Shown here: positions 1 to 11,329 of the stretch, piece by piece
Numbering within the stretch: position 1 is the first letter of the stretch
How the letters are laid out: every line of letters begins with the position of its first letter
NCBI GenBank assembly: GCA_030549335.1
Contig: CM060188.1
Span: forward strand, 16,495,501 to 16,559,500
Length of the DNA stretch: 64,000 nucleotides
Reading direction: 5' to 3'
DNA from: Pontederia crassipes
Lineage: Eukaryota; Streptophyta; Magnoliopsida; Commelinales; Pontederiaceae
Made by a program: the position numbers and the translations under genes
Notes under the pieces: model-generated
The model's database searches: none
What the model saw: the letters and a program-made list of their open reading frames with translations, nothing else
What the model was told of the DNA's origin: nothing

Positions 1-282
1 TTCGGTTACTCCCACTTTACGTTCATGTTGTCCCTTCATAGCCCAACATTCACTACTATATAACACTGTTGGCCTTATAGCAGTACGATAGAATTTTCCT
101 TTAACTTTATTGGGTACTTTTCTATCACAAAGAACTCCAGTGGCTTTCCTCCACTTACACCAACCAGCTTGAATTCTATGATTAACATCGTCATCAATCT
201 CATCATCTTGTCTTACAATTGATCCTAAATATTTAAACTTTGTCACTTGAGAAATTATATCCTCCCCTAACCTAACTTTCAT
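1..282 (-). pseudogene. LINE (L1-type) reverse transcriptase C-terminal fragment
   Basis: The minus strand is open for 94 codons from an ATG at 282 to the window edge. The translation has the hallmarks of the C-terminal part of plant LINE ORF2: FKYLGSIV, then a basic segment with GWCKWRKATGVLCDRKVP, then GKFYRTAIRPTVLYSSECWA. This is the thumb and connection region after the catalytic palm, which would lie upstream and is absent here. A few more LINE-like codons are readable just upstream of the ATG, so 282 is not a real start. The element is truncated by the window edge, and nothing shows that it is active. Confidence 0.85.
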
Positions 283-431
283 TTGTTGATGGGGACTAAA
301 CTTTTTTTGCTTTTGCTCTCGATCAAGATTGTTAAGATATCGATCTTAATATCACTTATTGATTTTAATCCTAACAGTGCAGCGCGCATATATAAGGTTG
401 TAAAATACAGCTATCTGTATGTGGACCTCCC

Positions 432-668
432 TACCGAAAAAAAAAATACAGCTATCTGAGCTCAAAGCCGATAGAAGAAGAGGTTGATTCAAGCCCATCA
501 AGACGAACTCGTCGGCTGGCTTCATTTGATATGATACCGGCTTGGAAAATTTTATTGGACGAGCTGGCTGCCATTGTGAAATTGCTTGGGGAGGAAAAAC
601 CCATATCGTATGCGACCATAGATCCTCCACACCGGAGAATCGAGCACATGGAGAGGAACACAGTCTAA
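432..668 (+). other. Orphan coding-like frame, unidentified (possible exon relic)
   Basis: A plus-strand frame without a start codon of its own runs to a TAA at 666-668. Its last ~65 codons look protein-like: an acidic stretch (PIEEEVDSS), a basic patch (SPSRRTRRLASFD), an amphipathic segment (PAWKILLDELAAIVKLL) and a charged end (HRRIEHMERNTV). I do not recognise a family. It could be a last exon or a captured gene fragment, or chance. No clear splice acceptor was established. Confidence 0.25.
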
Positions 669-772
669 ATCATGCGATGCAAATGATTCAAGCGCATATC
701 TCTCTAGCGCCACTGCGTTGGAGTTTTACGTCAAAACTTTCAAAGCGCAAGCACTACTCTTCAATCTGAACT

Positions 773-817
<45 letters not shown>

Positions 818-3140
818 GTTGATAGAGAAGAATAATTCAGCAGGAGAATGAGATGGGAGAAATTGGGGAAACAAAGGAAGAGAATTGGGAAAAGAAGCCT
901 TATTTTGCACGGACAAAGCCTTTTTTTCCGGAAAGATGAGCCTCATTCATCTTTTGGTTGATGATATCTATAGCGAGGACGAAGTTGCTGCAAAATAAAG
1001 CTCTAGTGTGGGCTGTACAAATATTTTTATCTAAAATATATTTATGAGAATAATAATTAAGCTAGACGAAATTTAATATATTTTCTTAGATTAATTTTTT
1101 ATTTAAAAATTGATAAAATTTTTATTTAGTGAAGAGTAATTTAAGTGCGATAAAATATTTTTCTCAAGTAATAGTTAGGATTTTATAATTTTAGAATCCA
1201 TTTAGGATTTTATGACTTTTTTTATTTTTTGTAAGATTTTGATATTGATAATTTTATGTTCCATTACTCTCGGTCTAAACTTTTGTGCGTGGAAAGTGTG
1301 TTCTATACTTCTATTGAAGGTCGAATAGCGAATTCAGTAACACAACGTTAAATAGTTCCTGCTTTCATTTTATTTTTCCTCTCCCTCCATCTAAAAGATA
1401 TTGTATAGAGCATTCCGTCGCACATATGGAATGCAACAAAATTTTTGTCGATTCACGTACAACATCTTTTTGTCACATTAAAATATTGGTGCTATCTTAT
1501 ACAAGGGATTCATTTAGTTTCTATATACGAAAAAAAAATGTCAAAACTTATCAACGTTCCTAAGCTTAGATAATTTGAATCAAATACCAATACATAAGAT
1601 TCAAAAGATATCAATAATGCTGAATTATGCTGGTGGCTATATTTTTCTTGTACTAAAAATTATTAGTTTTTGTTCAATCCGGAGTTGGAGTGCCCTCCAA
1701 CCAAAGTGGATGACTTTAGGAGGATGTTTGAATCCAATTACTTATAAAACATGACGCGTTTTGTTTTCTCGTGGATCCCCTGTCTGTTAACTTCAGAAAT
1801 ACTTTACTTCCTGCGTGTGCACCAGTCAAGGAAAAAAATCCGATGCAAGGGTGGGTTTGAACTTTGAAGGGTCGGCACTGGTGGAGTGATGAGAACGGAG
1901 TGGAAATAAGGTGAAGAGTAGAAAACAAGAAAAGAGATGAATCTGTTCCAAACTCTGCAAAAAGCTGCTGACAGAAAGTTTTATATGCCAAGCATGCAAG
2001 AAAGATCAATACTTACAAGAGGATGACAGGCAGAGGCAAAAAAAAAAATGAAGCATGCATACGGGCACTTAAAGCAATCACTATAAATTTTGATCCATTT
2101 GTTCTGGATGAGCGTTGGGTCTTTTGGAGTTCCAAAATGAAGCAATGTAGTAGGAAATGTAGAGGTTCTTGTTCGCTCCGACAAATTTATTTTATGTACA
2201 GAAAAGAAAATGAACCCGACATTTTGATTATGTAAATTATGAGGTTCTTTGATGAAGAAAACACTTGAAGAAGAAAAAACGAAATGAACCCAACAGAAAT
2301 CAGAACGCTACACGAATGAAGAATGACACAATGGCAAGGCATTAGAACCAGAGTTTTTTGTGACAACGGCAGTTAAAAAGTTTCTATTCAAACAGGAGAT
2401 CTAAGATGAGCAATCAATCAAATGGGTTATCAAGAATAAGAAAACACAATAGCAAGGAAACCGAGAAATTCTTGATAAGCGGAAATATCTTTTTGGTAAA
2501 AAAAAAGTTTACAACTCTGGGAAAAAGGATGTTTCCCTTTCGAAGAGGAATAAACAATTTCTCTAATCAGTTTATCTCTAATATTAGAGATATAGGTATA
2601 ATATTATAAACGAGTATTTATAACTCATCTTCAATGTAACAAATATAGCAATAAGCATTTGTTTTCGATGATCTATGTCCCATCTACCAGTCATAAAAAT
2701 GTCCTGAGGAAGTTGTAAAACACAACTCTATGAGATCAAGACAAGAGCACTCCTTTGATGCTAAAAATGTAGTATTAAATACCAAACGTACAGAAATTCA
2801 CAAGCAAATAACTAAGGACAATTTAGCTGAGCTACAAGCTACATTAAGAATTTGTACAAGATCAATATCAGATTTTGGCAAGAAGGCAATGACAGCATTT
2901 ACATGGGAAAGAAGAAACACAACACCATATGATTTTTCGAGGCCTAATCACACAACTGGCGATTGATATATGCAGAGATTATATGGACAGTCATTTTCCA
3001 AACAAACAATTAGATATAACTTCAAGACAGAATGAAAGCTACTACAAGAAAAGAAAAGAGATAAGGAATCATGAGAAGGTTGTGGATATATGATACCGAC
3101 CAGCACCCTCACATGAAGACGCAGAATTTTTGGTAAGCCC
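669..3140. other. Intergenic, AT-rich; (AG)n microsatellite at 781-813
   Basis: A dinucleotide AG run of about 16 units occupies 781-813, preceded by a short AC run. The rest has only short, unrelated open frames that match nothing I know. The part nearest 3140 probably contains the 3'UTR of the minus-strand RING gene; I could not place its poly(A) site. Confidence 0.5.
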
Positions 3141-3144
3141 TGAG

Positions 3145-3984
3145 CTAGCTCGAACTAGAGCTTGACGAGCGAAATGGCCAGAGATACGAGAAAATACTTC
3201 TCCTGCGACGATGTCCGCCATGGCTTGTATTGCCGTTCGATCGCACATTGCCCGACCTTGATCTCCTGCATCTACCAGATTGTTCTGTAGGCATCTCATA
3301 GCGGCAAACTGGACAGGAGTTGTGCTGTTCTAACCAAGGAAGGATGCATTCTTCATGGTAGAAATGCTTACATGGCATCTCCCGTGCCTTAGAACCCAAT
3401 TCAAACTTATCCTTACAAACAGGACAATGTGAATCTCCTTGCAGATGTCTCTGGTTGATTTTCAGGGTCCGCATAGCTTCTATAGATGATTGAGAAGCCG
3501 GTGGAGGTCCCCGTCTCTCGTTCCGCGATAGTTCCTCTAACAGTTCATCTAGACCCGGTCCGACAAAGTAATCAGCCATATCTGCACGCCGCACTCCAAC
3601 GCCATGCCGGCCATTGAAGAGCACGTCAAACCCACTGTCGTTGGCCAAATTTACAGGAGTCTGACCTCTGAAAACCAACCAAGGACCTGCACCAATTTCC
3701 ATCCCAAAGTCTGAGAACATACTAGGCCTCCCGTGGGCATCAGACTCCTGGCCCCTTCCTCTCCGCATCCTCCTCATGGCCGGGAGGGCCTCCCACATCC
3801 CCATCATTGGGTCCTGATAGCCGCCGGCGCCCACTCCGACCAAGTGGTTCATGACGGCCTCTATTCCATCAAGCTCTACCACAAAGCCCGAGTTGCACTC
3901 CGGACACAACGTATTCTGACCCCGAGGCTGGACTACTTGCCGGCACTGGTAACACCAATATATGTTCCTACCGTTGGACGTCAT
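3145..3984 (-). CDS. RING-H2 E3 ubiquitin-protein ligase (zinc-ribbon plus RING, RHC1A/RDUF-like)
   Basis: A 279-aa protein encoded in one exon. Near the N-terminus is a four-cysteine zinc ribbon (C11, C14, C27, C30) of the type that heads plant RING1-like/RHC1A ligases. A Gly/Arg-rich linker follows, then a canonical RING-H2 finger: C187, C190, C205, H207, H210, C213, C224, C227, with the expected Trp before the last cysteine pair (LPWLEQHNSCPVC). The C-terminus is Arg/Ser-rich and ends in a serine run. By family knowledge it recruits an E2 and ubiquitinates target proteins, often in stress signalling; the substrate is not predictable. The start is the first ATG in frame. An upstream extension at 4032 would need GTG, and a splice-acceptor-like site sits at 4051-4050. 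Length and domain order fit the family. Confidence 0.93.
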   Translation of the reverse strand: MTSNGRNIYWCYQCRQVVQPRGQNTLCPECNSGFVVELDGIEAVMNHLVGVGAGGYQDPMMGMWEALPAMRRMRRGRGQESDAHGRPSMFSDFGMEIGAGPWLVFRGQTPVNLANDSGFDVLFNGRHGVGVRRADMADYFVGPGLDELLEELSRNERRGPPPASQSSIEAMRTLKINQRHLQGDSHCPVCKDKFELGSKAREMPCKHFYHEECILPWLEQHNSCPVCRYEMPTEQSGRCRRSRSGNVRSNGNTSHGGHRRRRSIFSYLWPFRSSSSSSS

Positions 3985-4049
3985 CTGCAATCTGTCTTCA
4001 GAACATAAAACCAATTCCAAACCAAAATCCACTGAACACCGAGATGATC

Positions 4050-4698
4050 CTGTAAGGAAGCAGTAGAAATAAAGGAATTATTTTGCTTCTTCTGACTGAC
4101 AAAAATCCTTCCCTCAACACCGTTAATCTTCTCGTATGAAGCAAGGGTACGCAATGAAGAACGAAGAACAAAGAGCTCGCGAACGGGTTGTAAAGATACC
4201 AGAAAAAAAAAAGAACAAATAGCAAGGGCACGAATTTAGCAACTTTATCACGAATTGCAGAAACTATTTCCTACAAATTTCAACAGCGCACAGGATAGAC
4301 CAAAAACAGAAGTCTCCCGGCATCACAAGCACTTCAATTCTGAAAAACAAAGGAACCGGAACATCCCAAAAAGCTTCAACTTTGCGTGCTCTCAGACATC
4401 GAGATAACTCTAATTTTGCATCCTCGAACGCATCAAGAAGAAAAGCCATCCAAATAAGGGGGAAACCATTCATGAGCCAGCACAACTCAACCAAATTCCA
4501 TGAAACAAGTAACACAACAGAATACAAACTCATAAATCTTCAAACAGAACGCCTTTGAAGGACAGAAGGAGAAAACACCATAAAAAATCCAAAAAAAGAG
4601 GAATATACCAAAACACGAAGGCGGAAGAAGTTGCTTACAATCGGACAGCGAGATCGAACACATAAATCCACAAAATTTCAGAAGAAAAAAAATTGTAC
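4050..4698 (-). other. Probable 5'UTR intron of the RING-H2 ligase gene
   Basis: Reading the minus strand, a donor (cacgaag then GTACAA) lies at 4698 and a pyrimidine-rich acceptor (cttccttacag) ends at 4050, giving a ~650 bp intron upstream of the ATG. The leader exon would be about 4699-4760, with a TATA-like ATATAA at 4787-4792. A nearer acceptor-like AG directly precedes the ATG at 3984, so the exact acceptor is uncertain. Short open frames inside 4264-4735 look like chance. Confidence 0.55.
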
Positions 4699-5302
4699 CT
4701 TCGTGAGGAGAGAGAAAGAGACGCCGAAACTGCAAGATTTTAAGGCTCTGTTAAACAATGCGATCAGCACGTTTAAGTCGTCTCTGTTATATTTGTAGTG
4801 TTAATTAGTTAATTGATATATGAAAAAAAACCACAGTTTTAATTGAGAGGGACAAATTACGATTTTGCTCTCCAGCGGTTTTGATTCAGTTTTTTTTTTC
4901 TATAAATAATAATAGTAAAAAATAAATGATAAAAAATGAAACATTTTTTTTATAAGACACGTCAGAATTTGGTGTCATCGTCTTCCATAAGACGTTGTTG
5001 TGTATTGTACAAATATCTTTAATCAGTTAATTATTATTTTATACGCGGTTTTTCAACTGCAACTTTTTTTGTTTGTTTATAAGAAAAAATTGGCAAAAAT
5101 CGTTGTCTTTTACTTTAATAATAATTAATAATTCAAAATAATTTGTAATAAATTGTGGAAAAATTTTGATCATATATAACTTGATATAATTCACACCCTA
5201 TTGATTGGCAGGTCATTTGACATTTTCATTTATTTTTTTATTATGATATTAAAGAATGAAAATGATCTTATGACGCTTAAAAAAATAGTGATCGGAGAAT
5301 TA

Positions 5303-6025
5303 CGATTTGTTTGGATTGTAAAATATGAACGGACGTGGTAGAATATAGAAGAATGTGATAAGTTAAATCATGTTTGAATATATTTTTATTTAAGCTAAAA
5401 GAGGTGGGGCGCTAAGTTCTTCAAATATTATAATTTTTATTTTATTAATTGATGGAACGAGGAGGAATAGATAATTTTAAATTAAATTAACCTCTTTTTT
5501 ATTACTAAATAAAATCATTTTTTTCTTCACCAAATCAAACTACCTCTTTAGATCTATCATTTTTATCTTTTAAGATAGATGAATAAGATATTCAAAAAAT
5601 AAATTGTGGTAAAGTAATTATTTATTGTTCATTATATATCAAATAAAATATAAATTTTATTTAAAATAAATATAAATATATTATTTAAAAATAATTTAAT
5701 ACTAATATAATATATTCAATTGGGTCGAGATGTAAAATTTGGATTCGGTCTCGACCGGCCGGGCCGGGCCTCAAGCGAGAAAAAATTCAAAAAATTTGAG
5801 ATGCGGGCCAGGGTGATCGGATCGTCCCGGCTTGTGCTCACATCTATTTAATTATTATAAATACTTTAAATATATAATAAAAAATAAAAAAATAACTTTT
5901 ATATAAATAAAATCTTCGTTACAACACCACATATTTTATATAATTTATTATTCAAATATGAGCTTTCTAATGACACACTTCGTTACCCTATTATTCACAT
6001 CACCCTATTATTCAAATATGAGCTC
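5303..6025. mobile_element. Non-autonomous PIF/Harbinger-like element, copy 1
   Basis: This ~720 bp stretch aligns in inverted orientation with 41560-42309. Shared landmarks are the TTTGTTTGGATTG terminus, the GAGGTGGGG / CACTTTACCTC region and the TTTCTAATGACACA segment. A TTA precedes 5303 and another follows 6025, matching the 3-bp TTA/TAA target duplication of PIF/Harbinger elements, but this copy's right end is diverged and partly duplicated (5947-5965 and 6006-6024). It carries no coding capacity. Confidence 0.5.
5719..5846. repeat. GC-rich hAT-end-like module inside the element
   Basis: An abrupt GC-rich block (GGTCTCGACCGGCCGGGCC) ends in GTGCTCACATCTA. Its reverse complement, TAGATGTGAGCACAAGCCGG, resembles the right end of the large hAT element near 17547 (TAGGATTGAGCACGGACCGG). 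A diverged version occupies the same place in the second copy, at about 41765-41920. This suggests a short hAT MITE captured by this family. I saw no clean target duplication. Confidence 0.35.
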
Positions 6026-6924
6026 TTAGATTCATTTATTTATCCTATATACCGATCTTAAAAGCTTCTTATATCCAAAATTATTAATATTTGATCAATT
6101 CAAAATTGGATCAAATAAAAGAAAGAAATGGCATCCCTTTCATCAATTTGGCGATTTAGAAAAACCGCCCACTTTGGAACATAACTTGACTAATCAAATT
6201 GTGTCAAGAAAAAATGATTTAATATATTATGTTTGACTTTTGGATTTCCTATTTAAAAACTCAATCCACGTTTAATACAGAGTTCACACATATTTTGGAT
6301 TTCCTATTTAAAAACTCAATTCCAGAACCTTTCTTAGTGTCACAAATCAGTTAAGGGAGAACAATACTTGGAACAGCTTTAGAGGGATAAACTTGTGAGT
6401 TCGCAGTTGTTTCCCTTGGCCTTTGTTGCATGCATTATCACATGCATAATTCGAAAAGTTGAACGAACTAGAAGTTATCTGTTATCTTCCTTTGTCTACT
6501 CTTTTCAAAGTCGGATTCGCAACTGTTGCATTACGGTCATTCTAAAAAAAACTATTTCGATGCTATAAATGATATTAAATCGGATTGCCAAATCGAAATA
6601 AGTCACTTATTTGGAAATTATCAAGAACATATATTCCATATGTTCTAACCTCGATTATTTAGTTTTAGATGGAGAGCATAAAATTTTGAATATCTCAACT
6701 TTTAATGTTTAGGTTTAATCACAAAAATTCTTATAAGCTAACAAATCAATTTATTTTTTACACGGCAATCTATTTGTATTTCATTTATGACTAAGCAGGG
6801 AACGATGCATTGACTCGTCCACCACTAAATCAAATTATATATCATTGACTCTACTAAATCAAATTATATATAATTGACTCTCTCTCTCTTGCTTTGTAAG
6901 TACATTAATCTCATATAAAGTACT
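6026..6924. other. Intergenic AT-rich sequence, nothing recognised
   Basis: No coding frame or structured repeat is evident, apart from a short local duplication of TTTGGATTTCCTATTTAAAA near 6240-6320 and of AAATCAAATTATATAT near 6830-6870. Confidence 0.4.
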
Positions 6925-7087
6925 TTTCGTTTTGTAAGGATGTTAAGCACATCTCAATCGTTGATCCACTTATTAATAGATGTGATCAAAAGTGATTAAA
7001 CTTCATAATTTAAAAATATAATCTCAACTGTTGATTAATGAATCAACGATTGAGATGCGTTCAGCATCTCTACAAAACGAAAGATGT
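6925..7087. mobile_element. Small inverted-repeat MITE
   Basis: The two ends are inverted copies of about 45 bp. The left arm reads TTCGTTTTGTAAGGATG then CACATCTCAATCGTTGATCC. The right arm, reversed, reads TTCGTTTTGTAGAGATG then GCATCTCAATCGTTGATTC. The whole is about 160 bp. No target duplication was settled, so the superfamily is open. Confidence 0.55.
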
Positions 7088-7097
7088 TTTGTAAGTG

Positions 7098-7117
7098 TAT
7101 ATATATAATATAATATA

Positions 7118-7174
<57 letters not shown>
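7098..7174. repeat. (AT)n microsatellite
   Basis: TATAA repeats followed by a long uninterrupted AT run. Open frames across it (Tyr-Ile repeats) are artefacts. Confidence 0.9.
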
Positions 7175-7177
<3 letters not shown>

Positions 7178-8125
7178 CAAGAAAAATGTCAGACTAGTTA
7201 AAAGTTCTAATTCTTTCGATGACCAATATTCCATGAGATATCTTATTAAAAAATCAACTTTATATTTAATCCAATCCGATTCTTTTGTTTTTTTTTCCAT
7301 TTGTCACTTCAATATTGAGACTAATTTAGTGTCCTTTTGGATAACACGTTTGGTTACGGTAGGGTGAAGTTTTCAATAAAAACTTTTTATGTTTATAAAT
7401 GGTCCAACTCAGAATATTTGCTTAAGCAGTGAGAAAATGATAACCTAACTTTCGTTGGTATCCAGTTCAATTCTTTTAATAGCTTGTTGGAGTTTGCACA
7501 TTATGTTTGATGATATCATCCGAGTTTTTTAGCTTATATAAAAGACTCAATGAAATCTTACACAACTTAAATTCCATAATTACACTCACACCAGACCTTA
7601 GTCTTCCTCTAAACATAAAAATGAAATATAAAATGACTGATAGTACGTGGAAACAAGAAATAGCCAGATGACCTCTTTTTTTTTTTTTTGTCTAATGGAA
7701 AAGGGGTGGAAGCTGTTAGGAAAGCACACATCAAGGAACTTTTCTTTTCCAATGGGAATCAAATTCCTTTTTTTTTTTTTGCTGCGGTGGAATAGAATAC
7801 TTTGGGTCCATGCCACCATTATTATGATATGTGATGTTTATCTTCTTTTCCTTTGTTGTTCCCTTCTTTCTTTTTTTTATCATTTTATTCACCTCTCATT
7901 TAACAGTTGGAAAGCTTTTGTCGATTCAATTCATTCATGCAACAACGGTTTCTTGCTTGTGAGCAGGGGACATGATCGATGCGCAGACAGCTCATACACA
8001 GTCTGAGTTCGGTCTTGCCATGGGTGTATCATTAAGATGCACATCTTAATTAGGTCATCGCTGTCACAGGTAGAGGAGGTGCACACTGAGTTTTGGTTTC
8101 CATTATTTCGAGATCGAGAGAGAGA
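7175..8125. other. Intergenic, no gene recognised
   Basis: Contains poly-T runs near 7675 and 7767 and a short open frame (7647-8006) built largely on these T-rich runs (Phe-rich). No family resemblance is seen. Confidence 0.4.
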
Positions 8126-8179
8126 GACTTTGTTTCTTAGCTATTGTTAAGGTCCTGAAACACAAAGAATCCTCATCCC

Positions 8180-8265
<86 letters not shown>

Positions 8266-8314
8266 TGTTTCTTAGCTGTTGTTAAGGTCCTGAAACACAA
8301 AGAATCCTCATCCC
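8126..8314. repeat. (GA)n microsatellite flanked by a 54-bp direct duplication
   Basis: A ~40-unit GA run (8181-8261) lies between two nearly identical 54-bp copies at 8126-8179 and 8261-8314. Both begin GACTTTGTTTCTTAGCT and end AATCCTCATCCC, with one visible difference (ctattg versus ctgttg). Both copies are preceded by GA repeats, consistent with a slippage or unequal-exchange duplication. Confidence 0.85.
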
Positions 8315-8890
8315 AAAATCAAAGCAACCAATCCAAGCATGAGCACTCGAGCAGATGATAAGAAATTGAATTCCACGGGAGCCATGCTATTTTTATTTCC
8401 TCAAAAATAGATACATAATAGGAAATTAAAAAAAAAAGATAAGTTGGAAGTGCTCTTGATGAATTGAAATTATTTATCCTCACAAGATTTTTTACACTGG
8501 AGTGTTTTTTTTCTAATCTATTTGTGATCTTGAAGCATTCCCAGTTGGTAATTTAATATGCAATTAAATTTACTTATTAGGTGCAATTGTCCGACTTTAT
8601 GATCTCTTATATTGCAAACTATAAGATATAAGGATTAAAAGGCACGAGTAATTTGGACTTTATCCCTCACACAAACAATTAATTTTACATTTATTTAATT
8701 ACCATTAACTTTTACATCCAAAATTATTGTAAGATGACCGTGGTCAATGGTGTGTATTCATCATTCGTGCATAGTGGACATCCATGGCATATAATTCGGT
8801 GCACATTATGAATCACATAATCATCCCTATTAATATGCATATGGAGACGTAGTGTAGTAGATATAAATGACACAACTATTATTTAAATTA

Positions 8891-9609
8891 GGGTGCCCTC
8901 GATGTTACTCCATAATTATTAATGTTGCTCCTCTCTTTCCCATTTTATTCTTACTTTTTTAAACTATAAAATTAACTTATATCCTTTTAATAGTGGAAGT
9001 TGAAGAGTCTCCTCTCTTTTTCCAACAACAAAATTTATTACTTTTTTATAATAATTAACATCAAAAGTATTTATTTTTTAAATATTATAAGATCAAAGAT
9101 CCCTTTTCTATTTCATCAAATTAAAATAAAATTTTAAATAATTAACATGAAAAGTTTTTAATATTATAATTTTTACTTTGTTTTACTATATTTGTTGTAT
9201 CACAGTGCCTATATTTTATTCAGCTTATTAAATATTTTTATATTTATTATGGCACTAAAATGTGACTTTATGTCAAATAAGCTGAATAAAATAAATATTA
9301 AAATATCAAATAAGATGAATAAATATAGACACCGTTAACAATTATATACAAAGTAAAAATTATAATGTTAAAATGTTTTCATGTTAATCATTTAAAATAA
9401 TAATCTTATTTTTGAAGAAAGATAAAATGGATCTTTGATCTTCTAATATTATAAAAAAATAAAAACTTTTAATGCTAATCATTATAAAATAATAAATTCT
9501 ATGTTGAAGAGAGAGATGAGACTCTTGATCTTTCACTATTATAAAAGATTTTATAATTTTAAAAAATAAGGATAGAATGGGTAAAAGTGGAGTGGCATTA
9601 AGGACACCC
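8891..9609. mobile_element. Foldback Mutator-like (MULE) non-autonomous element
   Basis: The element is 719 bp. Its ends are GGGTGCCCTCGATGTTACTCC on the left and, reverse-complemented on the right, GGGTGTCCTTAATGCCACTCC. The two halves pair over most of their length (~350 bp arms), for example TATTTTATTCAGCTTATT against AATAAGCTGAATAAAATA-type sequence near the centre. The flanks carry a 9-bp duplication, TTTAAATTA at 8882-8890 and TTTAAGTTA at 9610-9618 (one mismatch). A 9-bp duplication is characteristic of Mutator insertions. It encodes no protein and would form a long hairpin if transcribed. Confidence 0.75.
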
Positions 9610-9840
9610 TTTAAGTTATCGATCATACATACATATATACACATATATACCAGTGTACCAATTTTTATTATATGTGATGATAATTCATAATTTAAAACTT
9701 ATATTATTTATATAAAAGGCATATTTTCTAATCACAATTAGAATTAAGTTTCATGCGATGCCAATAAATATATAATTGATTCACATATATACGTATAATG
9801 ACACTAATGTTATTTTCTGATGCCCTCCAGTAGTTATATT

Positions 9841-10358
9841 TAGGATTGAAAGTAGTTTGGGTTGGGATGGGTTTTTTATCAAAAATAATGATAATAATCG
9901 CTATTTTTGGATATTTTTTTTAAATTAAAAAATCATCCTAAATTATTTTTGGGTCAATTTTTTCGGATGACTTTTTTCGAGGGTCATACTTTTATATAAT
10001 TATATTTTAAAAATATTTATAATAACTTAAAAATAATATAAAGATATTTAATTTTATATTAAATATAAAATATACTAATAAAATTTTAAAATTATTAAAT
10101 TAAAGTTCGATAATATGATAAAAAGTGTGCAATTTTATAAAAAAATATTTATAATAAAAGAATTAATAACATATGAATTAATTATATAAATAAAAAATAA
10201 ATTTCACGAGTCTCTACGATTTTTTCAGGTGAGGCTATAATTTTAGGGGTGAATTTTAATTGATTAAAAATCATTCTAATTCATATTTGAGCTCCTTTTT
10301 TTTAATTTTTTTCGAATTGGATAGATTTTTCATATTGGTCGGATTTTTCTTACCCTTA
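9841..10358. mobile_element. Non-autonomous hAT-type element
   Basis: A 518 bp element with short inverted ends (TAGGATTG left; the right end reversed reads TAAGGGTA). It has an 8-bp flanking duplication, GTTATATT at 9833-9840 and GTTATACT at 10359-10366 (one mismatch), as expected for hAT. The interior is very AT-rich and non-coding. A diverged copy in the same orientation lies at about 59945-60420. Confidence 0.6.
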
Positions 10359-10366
10359 GTTATACT

Positions 10367-11271
10367 AGAATTGTGACTCTTGAACATGTCTAGTAAATTA
10401 AAAATCACCAATGATAAATCGTAAAAATAGTCATCGTCTAAAAACTCATCGGATGCATCCATTATCAACTTTTTTTATAAAAAAAATTTACAATTTTGGT
10501 TGGTTCTCGAGCATCGTCAAGCATTTCTTTAATTAGTGAAATTAAGACGTCTGATAAGGAAAGAAAATGATACGCGAGGTTCCAAGAGAATGCATGTCAC
10601 ACATTGCTTATCTCAATGTTTATTGAATATATCATGAAAAAAATAATAGAAGAAAAAAAGAAGAAGAAGAAGAAGAAGAAGAAGAAGAAGAAGAAAAGTA
10701 ATTGGCTTGCCCTGCAGCATCATATATATAAAAATATAATTGTCTGAAATTTCTACCACCAGCAGATGACACCATTGACTGTCTCTGCAATTTTGCAGTT
10801 TATTTCTTGAGCCCTACCATACAAAAAAATTGCATTAATCCTGACGTTGACATGAATCCATCAACTAATCAAAATTATCACCTTAGAATCTTCAACTCCA
10901 TGTTTCTTTTTTTTATTTTTTTATTTACTTACTTAATTAATGAATCAATTGCATCCAATATTTAATGCTGAACTGCTCTTCTTCTTGTTTGTGACTTGAT
11001 CAATCAATGTGCATATCTTAATATACAAATGCATAAGGAAAAATTGCTTGCGTGTACACTTGGAGTTAACTTGTCCTCCTCAGACAAGTAAACAAACCTT
11101 GTTGTTGTTGCCTTTGTTATTATTATTGCTAGTAGGAAATTAAACATTGGCGAAGTCAAATAAATTTAAAATTAATTAAGATGTGTTATCTGTTAAAAAG
11201 TGAAAGAAAAGAGTTGGTATAATTAAGGCCCACAGCTGTCTGTCTCTATCTCTGCATATGAATATTGGATT

Positions 11272-11274
<3 letters not shown>
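10367..11274. other. Intergenic; (AAG)n microsatellite at about 10660-10695
   Basis: Apart from the AAG trinucleotide run I see nothing recognisable. The short minus-strand open frame at 10271-10468 overlaps the end of the hAT-type element and looks like chance. Confidence 0.45.

Positions 11275-11322
<48 letters not shown>
11275..11322. repeat. (AT)n microsatellite
   Basis: An uninterrupted AT dinucleotide run immediately left of the next inverted-repeat element. Confidence 0.9.
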
Positions 11323-11326
<4 letters not shown>

Positions 11327-11329
11327 CTT

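Noticed and set aside
2023-2235. Small Lys/Cys-rich plus-strand protein
   Set aside because: Short, low similarity to anything, overlaps other frames, and shows no promoter or splice context.
3733-4008. Plus-strand frame across the RING gene 5' half
   Set aside because: Shadow of the RING-H2 ligase coding sequence on the opposite strand.
7070-7300. Open frame with Tyr-Ile repeat
   Set aside because: Translation of the AT microsatellite.
8103-8300. Open frame with long Ser-Leu repeat
   Set aside because: It is the translation of the GA microsatellite and its flanking duplication.
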